Origin: Pseudophaeobacter sp. EL27
Lineage (GTDB): Bacteria > Pseudomonadota > Alphaproteobacteria > Rhodobacterales > Rhodobacteraceae
Length of the DNA: 64,000 nucleotides
Assembly: GCF_900313025.1 (NCBI RefSeq)
Contig: NZ_OMPQ01000009.1
Location: 326,072 to 390,071, forward strand
Direction: 5' to 3'
Notes under the pieces: generated by a model
What the model was told of the DNA's origin: nothing
The model's input: only the letters and a program-made list of their open reading frames with translations
The model's database searches: none
Part shown: in pieces, positions 63,702 through 64,000 of the stretch
Layout: every line of letters begins with the position of its first letter
How positions within the stretch are numbered: position 1 is the stretch's first letter
Made by a program: the position numbers and the translations under genes

Positions 63702-64000
63702 TTAGGGTTTGCTGCGCGCTGCGGCAATCCACAGACCCGCAAGCACAAAAGAGATGATCGCATTCCAGCTGGCCATTGACAGCGTAAACAACTCCCACGG
63801 AACCTCATCACAACGGACAAGCGGAGCGCCCATGATCTGCTCCATCAGTTGTTCAGGCGTGAGGTTGTCAATGGGACCCGAGGTACAGGTCGTAGGCCCT
63901 TCCCAGTAGCCGCGCTCGACCCCGGAATGGTAGATGCCAATTCCACCTGTGGTCAAAGCGGCCAGGGCGCCAAGATACAAAAATGTCGTACGCCCTACAC
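63702..64000 (-). CDS. DsbB-like disulfide-bond protein (N-terminus outside window)
   Basis: The frame is open to the window edge and lacks a start, so about 99 C-terminal codons are present. The stretch GIGIYHSGVERGYWEGPTTC, followed by a second Cys in APLVRCDEVPWELF, fits the periplasmic loop with the second cysteine pair of DsbB-type quinone reductases. A final membrane span (AIISFVLAGLWIAAA) follows. The first Cys pair and three spans lie outside the window. Confidence 0.8.
   Translation of the reverse strand, partial: VGRTTFLYLGALAALTTGGIGIYHSGVERGYWEGPTTCTSGPIDNLTPEQLMEQIMGAPLVRCDEVPWELFTLSMASWNAIISFVLAGLWIAAARSKP

Overview
The window looks like chromosomal DNA of an alphaproteobacterium of the order Rhodobacterales, most likely the Roseobacter group. 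The basis is gene content and protein style: a suf iron-sulfur operon led by a single-cysteine IscR, a CckA hybrid kinase, a Usg-family protein, CtaA and a compact zwf-pgl pair, all in moderately GC-rich DNA. Both ends cut genes: a PfkB-type kinase on the left and a DsbB-like protein on the right. About 58 protein genes, one tRNA and one decayed mobile island can be supported.

Layout. 1-15 kb: PfkB kinase; a divergent DUF4198/HupE-type pair that may handle a metal; a ThiE-like protein; trmJ; ctaA; an M32 carboxypeptidase; gyrA; usg; an orphan radical SAM protein; zwf-pgl; a thioesterase. 15.3-17.8 kb: low-quality DNA holding remnants of three different insertion sequences downstream of the 3' end of a tRNA-Gly gene, with fragments of broken host genes. 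18-29 kb: a RACo-type corrinoid-protein activator, a class III CoA-transferase, a WG-repeat/Sel1 protein, guaB, an RsmB-type rRNA methyltransferase, cckA and a sulfotransferase-like protein. 29-39 kb: recA, alaS, a DUF1330 protein, typA, an SMR transporter, a class II amidotransferase, and a three-gene coupled set (hydrolase, small helical protein, tandem-HD protein). 39.3-48.3 kb: iscR-nifS-like-sufB-x-x-x-sufC-sufD-x-x-sufS, with five genes not known to be part of Suf assembly lying inside the operon. 48.3-55.9 kb: an MttB-family methyltransferase, a beta-barrel-like protein, then cysS-cimA-hydrolase-NDUFAF6-like, coupled by overlaps. 55.9-64 kb: MFS carrier, AlkA-type glycosylase and esterase, pseudouridine synthase, HNH nuclease, and an arginine/citrulline/ornithine breakdown operon (arginase-ctlX-ocd) divergent from an Lrp/AsnC regulator.

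The most striking observation is a 14-codon leader reading frame with its own ribosome-binding site, 98 nt upstream of cysS. It contains four Cys and four Ile codons and is followed by two mutually exclusive hairpins. cysS charges tRNA-Cys and the coupled cimA starts isoleucine synthesis, so this looks like an attenuator that could sense both amino acids. Other regulatory signals are an Irr-box-like palindrome on the iscR promoter, a perfect CtrA-type TTAA-N7-TTAA site before cckA, a one-mismatch SOS box before recA, and a palindrome between the arginase operon and its putative Lrp regulator. All of these come from reading the sequence; no database search was run.
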